From NCBI GenBank assembly GCA_008360975.2, contig CM039182.1, forward strand, positions 49,674,491 to 49,738,490: a stretch of DNA of 64,000 bases, given 5' to 3'. This document shows positions 1-13,372 of this stretch, in pieces. This stretch comes from Lichenostomus cassidix. Lineage: Eukaryota > Chordata > Aves > Passeriformes > Meliphagidae. A model generated the notes under the pieces. The model worked only from the letters and a program-made list of their open reading frames with translations. It was not told the DNA's origin and did not search any database. Every line of letters starts with the position of its first letter. Position 1 is the stretch's first letter. The position numbers and the translations under genes were made by a program.

Positions 1-3000
1 AGTTGGAACTGAAGTCAGGAAAACCTAAACAGCAAGACTCAGAAAAGAGGTTGGCAGCAGGATGAACACTCACTTTTTGTCTCACAATGATGTACAGAGC
101 AAATTAATAAACAAGGATAATGTCTTGTCATCATTCTCCCCTTTAAGTTCATTCATTACTGCTAGTACTGAGAAATGAATGAACCTGAAGCCAAATGAAA
201 TCATCTTCATCCTTAGGAGGTTGTTAGAGCTTGACCATTTTCACATTTACAGCAAGGTAAAAGACTGCTCATGATGCATGAGGCAGTACAGTGTCCTGTT
301 TCCTTATTCTTAGCTTTTTATTGATTCCAGGAAGAAAAATCATCATAACTACACAATAAGTGCACAGGACTGAATAAAGAGCATGGAGTAAGAAGGGGGT
401 ATTTTAACAAAGAAAAGGCAGGTTGCCAAAGAGTTATTCCATGTCATATCAATGTCAGCATTTTTCTGTGTGTTCAGATCTGGAGAAAGTTAAGGCTTTG
501 TTCCTCATATGTCTGGTCACAGCCATGAGCCACAAGTCTTAAAGGAAACACTTTCCTTACTCTCAGTGAGTAGGATGATACCCAAAGTCCAAGTGGGATC
601 ACCTAGCTATAAACAAGGCCTGAATCAAGTCCTGAAGGTGAATAATACAGAAGGGAAAAGAGGGGACAAGTAAAATTGAATGTTTCATGATTCGTTGAAT
701 CTTGAAACTCCTGCACCCCTCAATCTGTATCAGTTCAGGTTAAAAATCTGTCAGTTCCTGTGAGCTAAATACCATGGCTGTTGACAGTACTTGCATGAAA
801 CATCTCTAAAAGAGAAAGAGCAATCTAGGTGATCCTAGGTTTATATGGATCCCGGACTGGAGCTGACAGCTCTTTAGAAATACAACATGAAGATTAGGGG
901 CAACTCCATAGAGCACGTATTGTCCTTCAAAGGCTACATAAAAGCAATAGCCTGGAAACTTACCATGGAAAAGATGCTATGCCCTTCTTCTGCCTTTGAA
1001 GTAACTTTTAAATCACTCAAATCTGTCTTATGTACACATTTATGGTAGTGAATGCACAACACTGAGAAAAAAACCCAACAGTTCTTTTGTGTTTGTAGAC
1101 AGCCTTGTGTAACAAAACCCTGGTTTTTGGCTAGGGTCCTGCAGTCGTACTAAGGAGAATTTGAAAGGTGCTACTGAGCACATCTGTAGCATGGCCAAGT
1201 GTTCCACTTCACAATTTCCATCTCTCAAACTTTTAATCTGTTGTTATCACTAACAAAATCATTCAGCCTCATCTTGTGGAAGTGAAGAGGAGGAATGCAT
1301 AATGGACAACCACAAGGTATAGATAGTTTCTATAAACAAAACCACAGAACAGGTTATAAAAATAAGAGGAGGGAATGCATTTAAGGAAGATTTAACACCT
1401 TTCAGCATGCAAACTCCGTTTTAATATTGCACACGAATTACATATGATGAGAACAGCTGAGAAACACAGGACAGACAGCAGCCTATTTAATACCCAGTCA
1501 CTTGACCCTTTTCCTTGCTGGAGTTGTTTTAATGGCCAAATTGTAACTCGAAGGAATTAACTTCCTGGCTTCTGGCTATCTGCTTGTCTCTTGGTGAAAG
1601 CTTCAGCTCAAATCTATCACTCATTTGGAAAAGAAGTACTACCAGCTGTATTAAATCTAATATTTCCTAGGGTTTGAATGCTGGACTTTCTGTCTTTAGT
1701 GTCTCTCTTCATGCAAATTTTTATTCTGTGCCACTACATACTGTCAAAATGCTAAATTTTGATTGACTGGAAATATATTAACACTAGGTGCCAATGTCAA
1801 TGTACAAAGGAACTCTGCAAGGTAACCCTAAAAAAGCTACAAAAGCCTGTCTGGATCTGTAAGAGTACAAGAAAAACAACCATCTGAAGTAGTCCAATTT
1901 ATCAGCAAAGTTTCCCTGCCTTCATCCACAAAACTTTTTATTTGGATTTTTTTTATTAGGATTTATTCCTTAAGCACAAATAAAAAAGAAGTTTTGATAT
2001 TTCAACTTTTATTTGATTAGGAGATGTAATTACTGCACACAATGACAACATAAAACACAATTACTAATTGTGTTTTCTGGTCTGTCCTTTTAAAGATGGC
2101 CTTTAGGTTCTGCAAAAATATCGAATTACAGTTTTCAAAGTGGTGTGGCCTAATTCTACAAAGTTTCCTCAATTTCTAGGAAATTGTGGTTCATCATCTG
2201 ATAAAGATTGAAGCAAAACAGCAGCACATCACAAATCTTACTAGATAGTTTTCTAATTTTTTTTCTTTTCTGGTTTTATGTAATACAAACCAGGGTGTTT
2301 TCTTGTTAAATACAGGCCTCTGTATTTTAGCAAAATTGTCTGTTTTGCAAGTTACTGTTTAAATAAGTGGTTACCATTTAAAAATGCTTGATTTTTTATG
2401 CAATCTGTCTAGTTATATTGGAAAATTTTCCTATGTATATCTATATCTCTCTATAGGGTGTTTCTAGTCACGTATGACTACACACAAAATAACGTGTATG
2501 ACTCAAAATAAATTTATAGTCCTCCAAGTTCTTTTAGGTAGATTTATATTTGATCTCTTTTACCTCTTTAAGATTTCTCTACTTAATGCTAGAAACAGTA
2601 ATTATATTTAAACAGAATGTAGCCAAATAGAGCCAATTATAACTTCCCAGGTTGGTTTTGGTTTTTGCTTTTCACAGAGTATGTGAAGCCTAGTCACTTC
2701 TGCTCATGTAACATCTCTGTGGAAATTCCAGTTGCTGCTTAGATGGGGAAGTAATGGAAAAAATATCCAAAAACATTGTTAGCAGCTTCTAATGAAGCAC
2801 AGGAGAAGGCAGTGGCTTGTAAGTATCCAGCTGTCTCTGCATCAGCAGCTCTGTTACTGAGAATACACAAGGTTAAAGGACAGATGGATTTTTAAAAGTG
2901 CCTAAGGGAGTCAGGAACTGAAATATCAATGATTTTGATGGTAATTAGTACACACTAAACTTAAACCTTGATGTCTACCTATAGCTCCAGGAGCCTTTAA

Positions 3001-6000
3001 TATCCTGTTAAATCTGGCTCCAAATGACCTACCTGTCATTGCCACAGCTTCAGGCCAGCATTTCAACATCCACCCTTATTCCTGTTACTCAAACAACTCG
3101 TCATTCTGAGCTCTGTTTAGTCATCTTTTCCCATGACCTGAAACTTTCTCTTGAAAGTCCCTTTGTAGGAGAAGAGTTGTGAAGGGAAGAGGGATGCATC
3201 CTGTAGAGTGTTCTGTAAAACACCTCACAAAAATAAAGCAATTTGGCAGGCTCTGGAGAAAGAAACTTTAATATCCAAACTGTGAGATTATAAATAAGGC
3301 TGCCTCCACTGATTTTCTACATTTGTCCAAAGAACTTTTATCTGTAAATTCTGCTTAAACCCTTTTGATCATCTTTTGGGCCACCAAATAGTTCTGGAAA
3401 GATTAGGAACCACATCAGTAGTCAGCAGCGAAATCCATGACCGCCTTTGTAACCTGAAGTGCATTCACATCAGGAAATGCTTAATGAAAAAGCTTCTTAT
3501 GTCACCTTTTCCAAGTAAATCCTTGAACAGCATCATATTATAAGTCTTCTGACTTATTGTGACTGCTATGTAATAAAAAGCAAGGAAGGAGCCTGGGGTG
3601 TAGAAACTTTAGCCAATCTGAGTGTTTAACTGACTTTACAGTCAAATGAGAGTAGAAATCAAAATTTCTTTGCAGAGCTTTACATTTGCTACTTAATTAG
3701 TACAGTGTGCCTATCTCTACAATTCCAGTCATTTTTTTAAAGGGACTGCCTAAATTTTAATAATTATGTTTTTATTCAAATAAGATTTTTTTCCAAAAAG
3801 TCTTACATTTTACCTAAAATTACTAATTTGATTATAATTTTGTTTAACAGCAACACAGAGAACTTCTTGCTACTCAAAACAGCTACGTTTATTCTCTCAA
3901 GATTGAGGCAATATGACTTTAAATGTCAACCACACACACTTAAAAATAAATGATCTTTATTAGCAAGCAAAACTAACCTTTTCTATATAAACTGATCCAT
4001 TTAACTTGGAATTAAGTTCATTTTGGACACAAATCATAGATAATTTGGGATTAAGGATCATTTTGGCAGGATTACTCTGGATGAAGCTCTTCCACCTGTG
4101 TTTTTCTTTCTTTATCATAACAACGATTACTTAATACTTATATTGCAGCAGTAACATGAGTTCTCTTAAGAGTCACGTTTTTAGACTATATATGAATTCC
4201 ATATCTCATATTCCCTGCCAATATCTACCATTCAGCTTATCTACCATCCAGGCATGATAATCAACACATTAGGCATGTCCTAAATAGTTCTATGACTATC
4301 TATCAGATAGACAAGGTATAATGGGAAATTTTAAAAACCATTAATAGAAAAACCACCCAGATGCAAGGTTTACCAAGCCTATGGTATACACTAATTTCTG
4401 GGAAAATTTATATTGTACGTGAATCCATAATTAACACAGCTGGTTCTGTAATTACACAGAATTACTCACATAATTAGTTAAAAAAAAAAGGCAAAAACCA
4501 AACACAAAATTTTGATGAAAAAAGCATTTCAGGCTGCTTAAAGAGCTTTAATTAGCCTCCTGCTCCTACCATCATGATACGATCCTTGACTGCTCACTGA
4601 TTATTATTTATTCTGGAGGGCTTCAGCACTATTCAGTACAGGACGCAGACAATACTCATTTAGCATAACATTGCCCACTCTCCAAATTTACTCTCATGCT
4701 TCAATATGTGGATCTCATTTTAAATCTAATGTGTTATATCAAATCTTGTTATAAAGACCACATTTTCCCGCAGGATTTTTTATAGTGCTCATTAGTATAG
4801 CAGATGATTGCTTCATAAATCCACCTATCTTTGCAATACCTCCATGAGGGAGTATCTGGCATAATTTGCATACCATAGTTTGGATATTGAGGCTGAAATA
4901 TGTTGAGGTTAAAAACACTTGTACTTAGTGCTCAATCTGAGATGCCAACAGGCTTTTTTTTTGTTTTTTTCTTTGAATGACTGCATTAGATACATTCAGA
5001 GAGTGATCTTTATTCTGGTTGCAGCTGTGAATGTTTGGTATTTTCACAAAGTGGACTTCTGGGTTTCCACTAGGTACCCAGAAAATTAGCATCAGACTAA
5101 TGACTGTTCTATGAAGAAATGGTTTATGAAATGGGGGAAGCATCATGCTGGAATGTCATTCCAGAGGCAGGGCTAGAATCCAGTTCTCAAGGGGAGCATT
5201 CTCCTACCTTTGCTATGAAATTATTCATCAAACTTTAATCCCTTTCTTCATTTCTAAAACAATTTCTAACTTCAACAATAAAAATGGTGGACCATATTCT
5301 ACTTACACTACATCATTCTGCTTCAGCCTGACCTGTTCTTCAATGGCTCCACAATTTCCTTTAAAAATCTCTCTCCTGAATCTTTCTTTTCACCTTTCAT
5401 TCTCATAATTTCTATAGTCTTCTTTTCCCATTTTATTTCCTTACTTTTTCTAATATAGTTATTGCTATGGCTACTGCCTTCTCCCCACTGTATCTTCCCC
5501 CCTGCTGCGTCCCAAAAAACCTCAAAGCAAATTTTACCACACTGCCTGGGCAGGAGCAGGACATCATTGTGGGTGCATCACAACCAAATGCAGTGCTCCC
5601 AGCTACAGACAAGATATGCAATTACTGCAAAAGTCCCACCTGGACTCTCAGCCAGAGTTTGGCAGTTACTTCTGTTTTAGGGGACTGTAAATTCTTCTCA
5701 AGTTGTACTGGTGAGCCATGGTGGCAAGCTGCATTTTTAATATATGAACTGAGACTTATCTGCTGTACATGAACTGAGACTTATCTGCTCAACATAAACT
5801 CTAGCAGATTCTGTGGTCCAAACCAGGAGCTGTTATGCTGTCACCAGAATTGAGCACAGATGTGTTGGAAGCCATGGATGAATTCCACCCTGATGATTGA
5901 AGTTATTGAGCTCCTCTGGAGCTCACTTGTTTTTCCAGTATTGATGAACCTGGCTAGATAAAATTCCTGACTTGGACTCCTCAAAATAACTCCTAAACCC

Positions 6001-6984
6001 AAAAGGTATCACTATGGAAAGGACTAGATTCTGCCAAAACCAAACAGAAAAAATAGATCTTGAACAAAATGCCCCTAAAGACTATAATAAAGCTTTCATT
6101 TCTTCCTGTGATTTACACACACAACACAGATTAATATATAATATCCCACTGTATAATTGTTTTTCAAAAAAAGTCCTGTAATAAATAGTAGTTGTCCTGA
6201 AAAAATTCTGAAACTTATCTAGAAAAATGCTATATAAATATATTTTTGTATGAAGTTCTGATTAAACAGTTGTATAGATTTTATGATAATAAGCCTATTT
6301 TAGATCTAAATCTAATAACCATATGAATCTATTTATCAGCAGAATCCAAATAATCTGTGTATATAGGGGGTGCAGAGATTACAGAAAAAGATCATTGAGT
6401 GAACAGTGCTTATTAAATTATTATCTGTGACTCTTAGGGAATCTTCAAGAAAGGTTCAAAAGCCAGTGCCATTTTCCCCACACATTTCCCTTGGTGTAAA
6501 AGAAAACAGTCAACATATGGTACAGAGACTATTATTCATGGATATGCATTCAGTGCCTCAGGCAATGAAAACTGTAAGTGCTCCTAATTCTACCATTATT
6601 GTAATTATTATTACAATATATTCCTTTTATTGTTACCTTTTTGACACAGAACCAAACCTACCTTCCTCCTGCCACACTGCTCTAGTGCCTGTGATTGAGT
6701 TGGAGTCATCTGACTTTATAGTCTTCATTCTCTCTGCATAATTCTATCTCTGAAGTTTGGCAGTATGTGTGATTACCCTGTCTTTAAAGTTGACTCCTCT
6801 ATGTCTTTGGTGTTCTACAGTTCATCACATATCACAGCTAACAGCACACTATCCTAACAATGTCAAAGCTTAGGGTGGCAATGTCTGCGGCAATATTTGA
6901 TTTTCCATATCCTAATCTACCATTTTTGCAGGGCCTGGCAGATTTCCTTTATTACTCTATTTTTGTATTTTTCATATCTCATTC
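1..6984 (-). other. CNTNAP2: CNTNAP2 intron downstream of the exon, mostly unique
   Basis: AT-rich sequence with no coding exon that I can recognise. Open frames here are short, lack splice-site context and match nothing known to me. A pyrimidine-rich stretch lies at about 5225-5500. A 21-bp direct duplication lies at 5744-5789. I see no recognisable interspersed repeat before the CR1 that begins near 6985. Confidence 0.7.
5744..5789. repeat. Two-copy direct repeat, 21-bp unit, 25-bp period
   Basis: The unit beginning ATGAACTGAGACTTATCTGC occurs at 5744-5764 and again, identically, at 5769-5789. This is a small local tandem duplication inside intron sequence. Confidence 0.85.
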
Positions 6985-7778
6985 TTGCAGATCATACCAA
7001 ACAGTGTCCTGCTGCCATCCAGGGGGATCTTCATAAACTGAAGAAGTGGGCTCTCAGATATGTCATGAAGTTCAACAGCGAAGAGTGTAAAGCCTTGCAC
7101 AGGGGGAAAACAACCCCAGGCACCAGTATATGCTTGGAGCCACCCAGCTGAGAAGTTGGCAGAAAAGGCTCTGAGGATCCTGGTGGAAGCCAAGTTGAAC
7201 GTGAGATAGCAAAGTACACTTGAGGCCAAGCAGGACAAGGGTATCCTGGGGTGCATTAGGCAAAGTATTGCCAGCAGGTTGAGGGAGGCCATCTGCTCAG
7301 CACTAGAGCTCCTCTGCTCAGCACTAGTGAGGCCACACTTGGAGTCCTGGGTCCAGTTTTGGGCTCCCCAGTACAAGAAAGAGATGGAATTACTGGATAG
7401 AGTCCAATGAAGAGCCATTAAGATAACAGAGGGACTGGGGCATCTCTCCTATGAAAAGAAGCTGAGGCAGCTGGGACTGTTCAGCCTGGAGAAGGTTCAG
7501 GGGGGTCTTGTCAATGTCTATAAATACCTGATAAGGGGTGCAAAGAGGATGGAGTCAGATTCTTTCCAGTGGTGCCCAGTTCCAGGACCGGAGACAATGA
7601 GCATAGGAAAGCTGCAGAGTCTCCATGCTTGGATATATTGAAAAACTCTCCAAAGTCCCAAGCAACTGTTTCTAGGCGACCCTGCTTGAACAGATGGGTT
7701 GAACTAGAGGAACTCTGAGGTCCCTTTCATCCACAACTATTCTGTGCTTCTGTGGTTCTGTGATTCTCTCTACTCTTT
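6985..7778 (+). mobile_element. CR1 LINE 3' fragment with reverse-transcriptase remnant
   Basis: 5'-truncated CR1 non-LTR retrotransposon. The first part still translates to the C-terminal end of CR1 ORF2 (AAIQGDLHKLKKWALRY, then MKFNSEECKALHRGK), the conserved region downstream of the polymerase core. The frame then decays with stops. Next comes the standard CR1 segment with a GAGGCCACACTTGGAGTCCT block and GTTTTGGGCTCCCCAGTACA, then the 3' UTR and a tail of repeated TTCTGTG-like octamers at about 7741-7770. A local duplication of CTGCTCAGCACTAG lies near 7287-7330. The element is antisense to CNTNAP2, ends about 950 bp from the exon, and is too decayed to encode enzyme. Confidence 0.92.
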
Positions 7779-8719
7779 CTTTTTCTTTTTTCCTTTTTAG
7801 TCTCTGACATACCACTACAGTTCTGTAGCTCTACATTCATTAATAGCTGTAGAATTTCTCAACCCCAAATGCTTTTAGAGCCAGTATTGAGTCAATTACT
7901 CATAGGTTGCTATCAATGGGAAAAATGTTCATCAAAGTACGGTTTCCATGTGTCACTGAACATTGCATACCATGCAAAATATAATCCTGCCTGTCCTGAC
8001 AAAAGAGACACCAATTATTAAGGTTTACAAATAAAGTGTTGTAAGACCACAGAGAGGGTCTCACACGAAATGATGATGAGCTTTATGCAATCTGGTCATG
8101 TTTATGGGGAATATCAGAGATGCAAGGTTATTTCTTTTTTCTGCCTTAATTAATTAACTCATGCAAAGCCCAGTAGCTTCCTCTGAAATTCAGAGCCTCA
8201 TTTCATAATATGCATTGAATCTAGTTCTTAACATATTTTTCTCATGAAAGATGGATAATGAGAGTTGGAGGCACTAGGCGAGTGATTTCAATACATATCA
8301 TTCACATTCAAATGCAACAGCAACACTTAAAAAGGAGAAATTCTGGGGAAAAACATGAAGTTGCAGAGATAAAATTAATTCTGTATTGCAATATAACTGA
8401 ATCTGGTGGAGACAAAATTGTGTGGGTGCCAAAATGCTGGCCTTTCGCATGAGGACTTGCCTTTGCAATTTTAGCATTCTTTTCTATAGCTCAGTGGGCT
8501 TGAAAACATAAATATAGTCCTTATATTTGACAGTCACAGATACCATAAATAAAATGGAAATCAATGCATGGGTCGATATTTTGCGGGAAGGATCACAAAT
8601 ATAATATTTTTGCCTTTGTTCTTTGGTAAGAAAGGAAATACAGGAAAAATATATATTCAGAGTCACGGCAGTGTTGTAAAAGTTAAGAGATTTGGTCATT
8701 CTCACCCTGCCTTCTTGTA
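7779..8719 (-). other. CNTNAP2: Unique CNTNAP2 intron between CR1 and the exon donor
   Basis: AT-rich unique sequence with no repeat that I recognise. It is the proximal part of the intron downstream of the exon. Confidence 0.6.
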
Positions 8720-8729
8720 AAGTACTCAC
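8720..8729 (-). other. CNTNAP2: Splice donor of the CNTNAP2 exon
   Basis: The minus strand reads CAATG then GTGAGTACTT, a near-consensus U1 donor. The open frame meets an in-frame TGA just past the exon, so splicing here is needed to continue the protein. The split Trp codon agrees with the known family sequence, in which W is followed by R-K-D. Confidence 0.9.
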
Positions 8730-8886
8730 CATTGCTTATAATCAGCATCACAGTTGCAGTAGTACTTGGGATCAGTACAGTTGCGTTCGATGCCGCAGGC
8801 GCATTTTTGAATGCCAGGTCCTGATCCGCCCCAATAGTAGTGCTTCTCATTGGCTTTTCCAACCCACCAGGTATATGGATTCCCTT
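8730..8886 (-). CDS. CNTNAP2: CNTNAP2 internal exon, fibrinogen-like region (157 nt)
   Basis: Internal exon of contactin-associated protein-like 2 (Caspr2), a type I membrane neurexin-family protein that partners contactin-2 and clusters Kv1 channels at axonal juxtaparanodes. Read on the minus strand, a pyrimidine-rich CATTCCTTGCAG acceptor ends at 8887. The exon then gives two bases, 51 codons and two bases before a GTGAGTACTT donor at 8729-8720. It therefore enters in phase 1 and leaves in phase 2; the last codon begins TG and would be completed as Trp by the next exon. The peptide runs from [20 protein letters not shown] through CACGIERNC to [11 protein letters not shown]. It has five cysteines and an N-C-T glycosylation sequon, which fits the fibrinogen C-like module between laminin-G domains. 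By memory it matches human CNTNAP2 at about residues 700-752 almost residue for residue, closer than the paralogues. No stop or frameshift is present. Neighbouring exons were not found in the window. Confidence 0.95.
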
Positions 8887-8905
8887 CTGCAAGGAATGAA
8901 AATGC
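8887..8905 (-). other. CNTNAP2: Splice acceptor of the CNTNAP2 exon
   Basis: On the minus strand the intron ends in GCATTTTCATTCCTTGCAG: a T/C-rich tract followed by CAG, with the exon starting at 8886 (AAGGGAATCC). Choosing this AG leaves two bases that complete a split codon and opens the frame that matches Caspr2. Confidence 0.88.
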
Positions 8906-11292
8906 GAAGTTATGATGCATCAAAGAGGCAGAGCTCCATAATGCATTAACTGAACTCAGATGTTTAATATGCAAATGCTAACAACATGTAACCTGAGCCA
9001 TCCCACATTTCTGGCAAAAAAATGAATTCATTATTACTGAAGGTATTCAAAGGACCTTGCCAGGTAAACAGAACACATTTTCTTTTCTGTATTCACACAA
9101 TTTATAATGATTGAAATTAATTTTTTTTAATCTTATATGCTCTTTGTTTAGACTTTTAATTGTACTCTGTATAATAGGAATATGTGGGCAGATTCCATAA
9201 TTTCAATTCATTTCAAACTCACACAGTAAGCTATCAGATAGATTATTTCAATATTTGACCTTGACTGCTGCATAGAAGTATGTATTTTCTCTTATTTATT
9301 GATTTGTTTATTAAATAAAAGGTTTTAATTGAAAATTATTCTGTCTTCACTGGAAAACAACCATGTTCATAACGCTCTTTCCAGCTAGTGCAAAACAAAG
9401 CATAAAGAGATATCAAACTCCAAAAGCATCTTAACCATTTAAGAAAAGTATATATTTTTTTAATGTAATAGTTAAGCAGAGGTGCTCTGAACTTTGATGT
9501 AATCGTATTTTTTCACATTGAGTCCATAACTTGATATTTACATATACTGCCCTGAGCTTATTTCTAATCCTTCTGGTCTAATTAGGCCTTTATGTGTAAA
9601 TGAAGAAACAAACCCCCTCCACTCTATTTTCTAATTTGAAAAAAATTCCCCTTACTGGAAAGTTCTTTTTTATTCCTCTGGTTCAGGAAGACACTCAAAT
9701 ATTAACTCAACTTCAAACACAAGTGAATAACTCAATCAGTATCAATGTACTTAGTGATTTTTGACATTGAAAAATGATGATTGAGTTCAGCGTATAAATG
9801 TGGTTTTTTTAAAAGGCGTTTTCCCTCATCAAATCTGCTGCTGGAATTTTTATATTAAATGAAATTAATCTATGCAATACACTTATTAATAAATTTTACC
9901 AGAAAAATCCTACATAATAGATATTCTTTTTGCATAATTTTCTGTTTGCACATCTCATATATCCCCCCAAAACTACAGGCATAATCTTTAAAATAACCAT
10001 TTCACAATTAGATTTGATAATTTAGACCATAAAGCTACTTATTCCAGGCAGAAGTTGAAAGTAATTCACACCAAACTCTAAAGAAAATTAAATTCCAGAG
10101 ATGGATTATCTACACATATCTACACATATGTTTAAAGACTAGAAAACCCAAACACATGCAGCTCTCTGAAAACACTTTTTTCAATGTATTTGAATTCATA
10201 AACATCACATAAAATAACAACAATACAGTAATGTGAAAAATTCGTGCTGGCTAAAGGTTTTTATTAGAAGTTGCTGTACTGCACAGTGTGGCCATTCAGC
10301 TCCAGTGCTAATGCAATGGGTGTGGTAATAGCATGACTTTATTCTAGACTATAAATTGGCCATTTTAGCTTCTACGACTCAATTATCACAGAAGTAAGTG
10401 CTGCAAGTTAGAAGAATGTGCCACATGACTGCTGCAGCAGCATTCCCAACCTGCAATGCAATCTAACAATTCTAACAGTACATAGCCCTGGATTACAGAA
10501 GATTATTTAATAAGCATTTAAGGGAAAATGTTATCTTTCCACAGAGAATGACAGAATAGCTTATTGACACAGGATCCTGATACAGCATTAGTGATATCTG
10601 AAATTCCTATTTTATGGGCTTTTTTCCATTGCATCTTTGAAGATAGTTTTTATGCTGTGGTGCCAATGCTGACGTTTTGACTGTTACTCAAAATTCTCTT
10701 TGTTTACATCCCTTCTATCAAATGAAGGATTTCACGATTCAGTCAGCAAGTAATTTACTGGGAAACAAGACTGCTAATTAGAGCACCAGGAGAAAAAAAA
10801 ATACTTAAAATTTTCAAAAAGCAGATCAAAAATTCAGAAACAGGTAGAATGACTACAGCAGATGAAAGTGATGGCAGAATTACAGACTACAGTGATGGCT
10901 GTCACAGACCATTATGACAGACACAAACGGGGCATGTTTGAACTCATTTAAATGACAATTGATGTGCAGTTTTAAATCATGAGCGTATTCTAGAATACAC
11001 AGAGCTGTTTTTCACATCTTTTGTTTTTAGTGTGCATATATGCTGGCTAGGCCCCATTTGAACCCATGCTTCTTTGTTCTGAAGACCTACTATAGGGCTT
11101 AGGAACACAAATTTAGGAAGAGACTAATGTGCATGTTTAAAATTTCCAGAAAGGTCAAGAAGATAATATACGATTTTAAGCATTTTGCATTCAGCACATA
11201 TTCTGCTAGACATCCCCACAACCAATAATCACAGCACTGCCTTGTGAATATCACCGGACTCAGATTGCTGGCACATTATGCTAAGGCTTGTA
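8906..11292 (-). other. CNTNAP2: CNTNAP2 upstream intron, proximal unique part
   Basis: AT-rich unique sequence immediately 5' of the exon in gene orientation. I see no repeat, RNA gene or further exon up to the first solo LTR. Confidence 0.6.
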
Positions 11293-11298
11293 ACAGAG
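11293..11298. repeat. Target-site duplication ACAGAG (pair with 11561-11566)
   Basis: Perfect 6-bp direct repeat flanking the TG...CA element exactly, which fixes the LTR boundaries. Confidence 0.9.
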
Positions 11299-11560
11299 TG
11301 TCGCTGTTGAGCAGCTAGCAGAGTAATGAAGGTACCAGTTCTCAGTGGCAAGAAGGAATGACCTTTATTGTTTTGATTTCATCATATATATATAGTTTTC
11401 AAAAGTCACCCAGATTGGTCAGTCAGAAGCCTTCCCCCAGGCCTGATTGGCCAGGCTTGCACCGTCCAAGTTCTGGGACACTGTTCCAATAACATCCAAA
11501 CTTTATCTTTATTTATAAAACACAAGAAAATTCTCATGGGAAAAGCCTGTGCTAGCCACA
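11299..11560 (-). mobile_element. Solo LTR, endogenous retrovirus, ERVK-type (copy 1)
   Basis: A 262-bp element running from TGTCGCTG to GCTAGCCACA on the plus strand, i.e. TG...CA termini. It is flanked by a perfect 6-bp target-site duplication, ACAGAG, at 11293-11298 and 11561-11566. Read on the minus strand it has retroviral LTR order: a CCAAT box in GACTGACCAATCTGGGTGAC, a TATA stretch (CTATATATATATG), then an AATAAAGG-type polyadenylation signal. No internal retroviral sequence adjoins it, so it is a recombined solo LTR. It is clearly the same family as 37109-37379. The 6-bp duplication and short LTR suggest class II (ERVK). It lies in the sense direction of CNTNAP2. Confidence 0.9.
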
Positions 11561-12890
11561 ACAGAGGACATCTTGGTAGACACCTCATTAGCTGGCATCC
11601 ATGCAGTGGGGCAGACTTCCCATTGGGACATAACCCCAGGCACAGGAGTAAGATGAGCCTCACACCAGACCATCCTGCACCACACCGGCCATATGAGAGG
11701 TCCTGGAGCTCCTTTACAGTCTATGGTTAATAAAAGCAAAAGGTGTGGAGACCCATCTGCCCTGTGTCAGTCAAATCAAATGAGAACAGCCCTTTTCAGT
11801 CTTCCTGCTTTGTGCCAGCCAAGAAAAAGTTGAGCAGCATTTTGTCTAAAGCTCATATGCTTCGAATCAGGAATGCTATGCAGTTATTTTGCAGACACTG
11901 CTATGACTGATCATAACAAATAGTAAAACTCCACAAATGGAGAGACTAAAAAACAATAGAAAAGGAAGGCTAGAAGAGAGAAGGATGTATCATGCAAGGA
12001 AAAAAATATTTAGAAATAGGATCACTTCACCCTCTTTTATACCTTTAGAGTCTCCTTTTGAGGATGTAAACCTTTCTGCTCTGGAGCCCTTTGCTTTTTT
12101 CTTTTTTGGTTTTGGAAGATTTTGGAGAAGGCAAATCCAAATAGAAGCAGTGCAGTCCAATGTGAAGACTGATCATTAACGGATGTAATTTTAAACATCA
12201 GAATATTTTACCATAATTTATTATTTTGCTAAAATATCAATAGTATTGGTCTTATGGCATTAACAGTATATAAAGTCAGTTTAAGGATAGAAAGGTAGTT
12301 TGCAAATGTGTTGTAATGAGAAGCAATACCAGAAAATATTTCTTCTGTTTTTAAAATTTTCTTACCTTTTATATAACTTTTGAGTCATGGGAAGGTTTTT
12401 AGTTATTGTCATTGTTTGAGTGCTTTCTTTCCCCCCCCAAGCTTTTATGGACAAATAGCATCATGAGAAGACGGAGGAGGAAAGAGACTCTCTGCTTGCC
12501 ATGGGATTTTTATTATAATCAAGCCCTGATGCAGAACTGCTTTTTGGGTACAAACAAGCTCCTTCAAGGGATGCTGCGCCAAGTGTTTAGGTGTGTGCAT
12601 ACTGTGTTATGACCAGGATGCCTTTCCACTTCCTTTCTTGAAGAGAAACCCCCTCACAAGGTTTTGTGTGCTCAGCACTCAGTGACTTAGCAGAAAATAA
12701 TGATGTTATCAGAGTAAGATGTGGATACCAAGTAAATGGAAAAAGATATCCAGTTTGCAGGAGATCCTGTAGCCTCACAGAAAATAGCAGTCTTCTAAGG
12801 ACAAAATGGCCAATGTTATTTTATCAGGGAATGCAGACATATGAACATGGCTATAACATTAGACTCAAATCATATTTGTAGTGATTTGAA

Positions 12891-12943
12891 TCTCTCTCTC
12901 TGTCTCTGTCTCTCACATAAAAACACACACACACACACACACA
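12891..12943. repeat. Compound (CT)n-(CA)n microsatellite
   Basis: A TCTCTCTC/TGTCTC tract at 12891-12914 is followed after a short AT spacer by an uninterrupted AC dinucleotide run at about 12923-12943. Confidence 0.93.
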
Positions 12944-13174
12944 AATGCAGTTTTAAGAATTTACCTGTATTACATTTAACAGTGGTTGCAATGTCTTTGC
13001 AGTGCTGGATTTTCGTTAAAATTATTGCAAAATATGGGTTCTTATTTAAATCCCTGTGCAATATTAGCCCAGATTTGCGGTTATTAGATCAAAATATGTA
13101 AAGAATCTGGTAATAAATGTTTTCTGTCAAGTTCTCCTGTACCAAATATTCAAGAAAAAGTAAAGACTAAGGAA

Positions 13175-13220
13175 ACTTCTTTTTATTCTCACAGATGACT
13201 TCTTTGTATTCTCACAGAAT
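13175..13220. repeat. Two-copy 23-bp tandem duplication
   Basis: ACTTCTTTTTATTCTCACAG at 13175 recurs as ACTTCTTTGTATTCTCACAG at 13198, adjacent copies with few differences. Confidence 0.85.
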
Positions 13221-13372
13221 GTCATAAAAAAGTGATTTCTTTTTCATCTTATAAATGTATCTTTGTGTGAACCATTTCATTTAATATAAAATCATACCCC
13301 ACAAAAGTTAATGTAGTATGAACAGAACCCTTAATAGTCAATAATATATTTATTTCTAACATAGCTGAACAG

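Noticed and set aside
6972..7418. 148-codon minus-strand open frame
   Set aside because: It is the antisense strand of a CR1 LINE.
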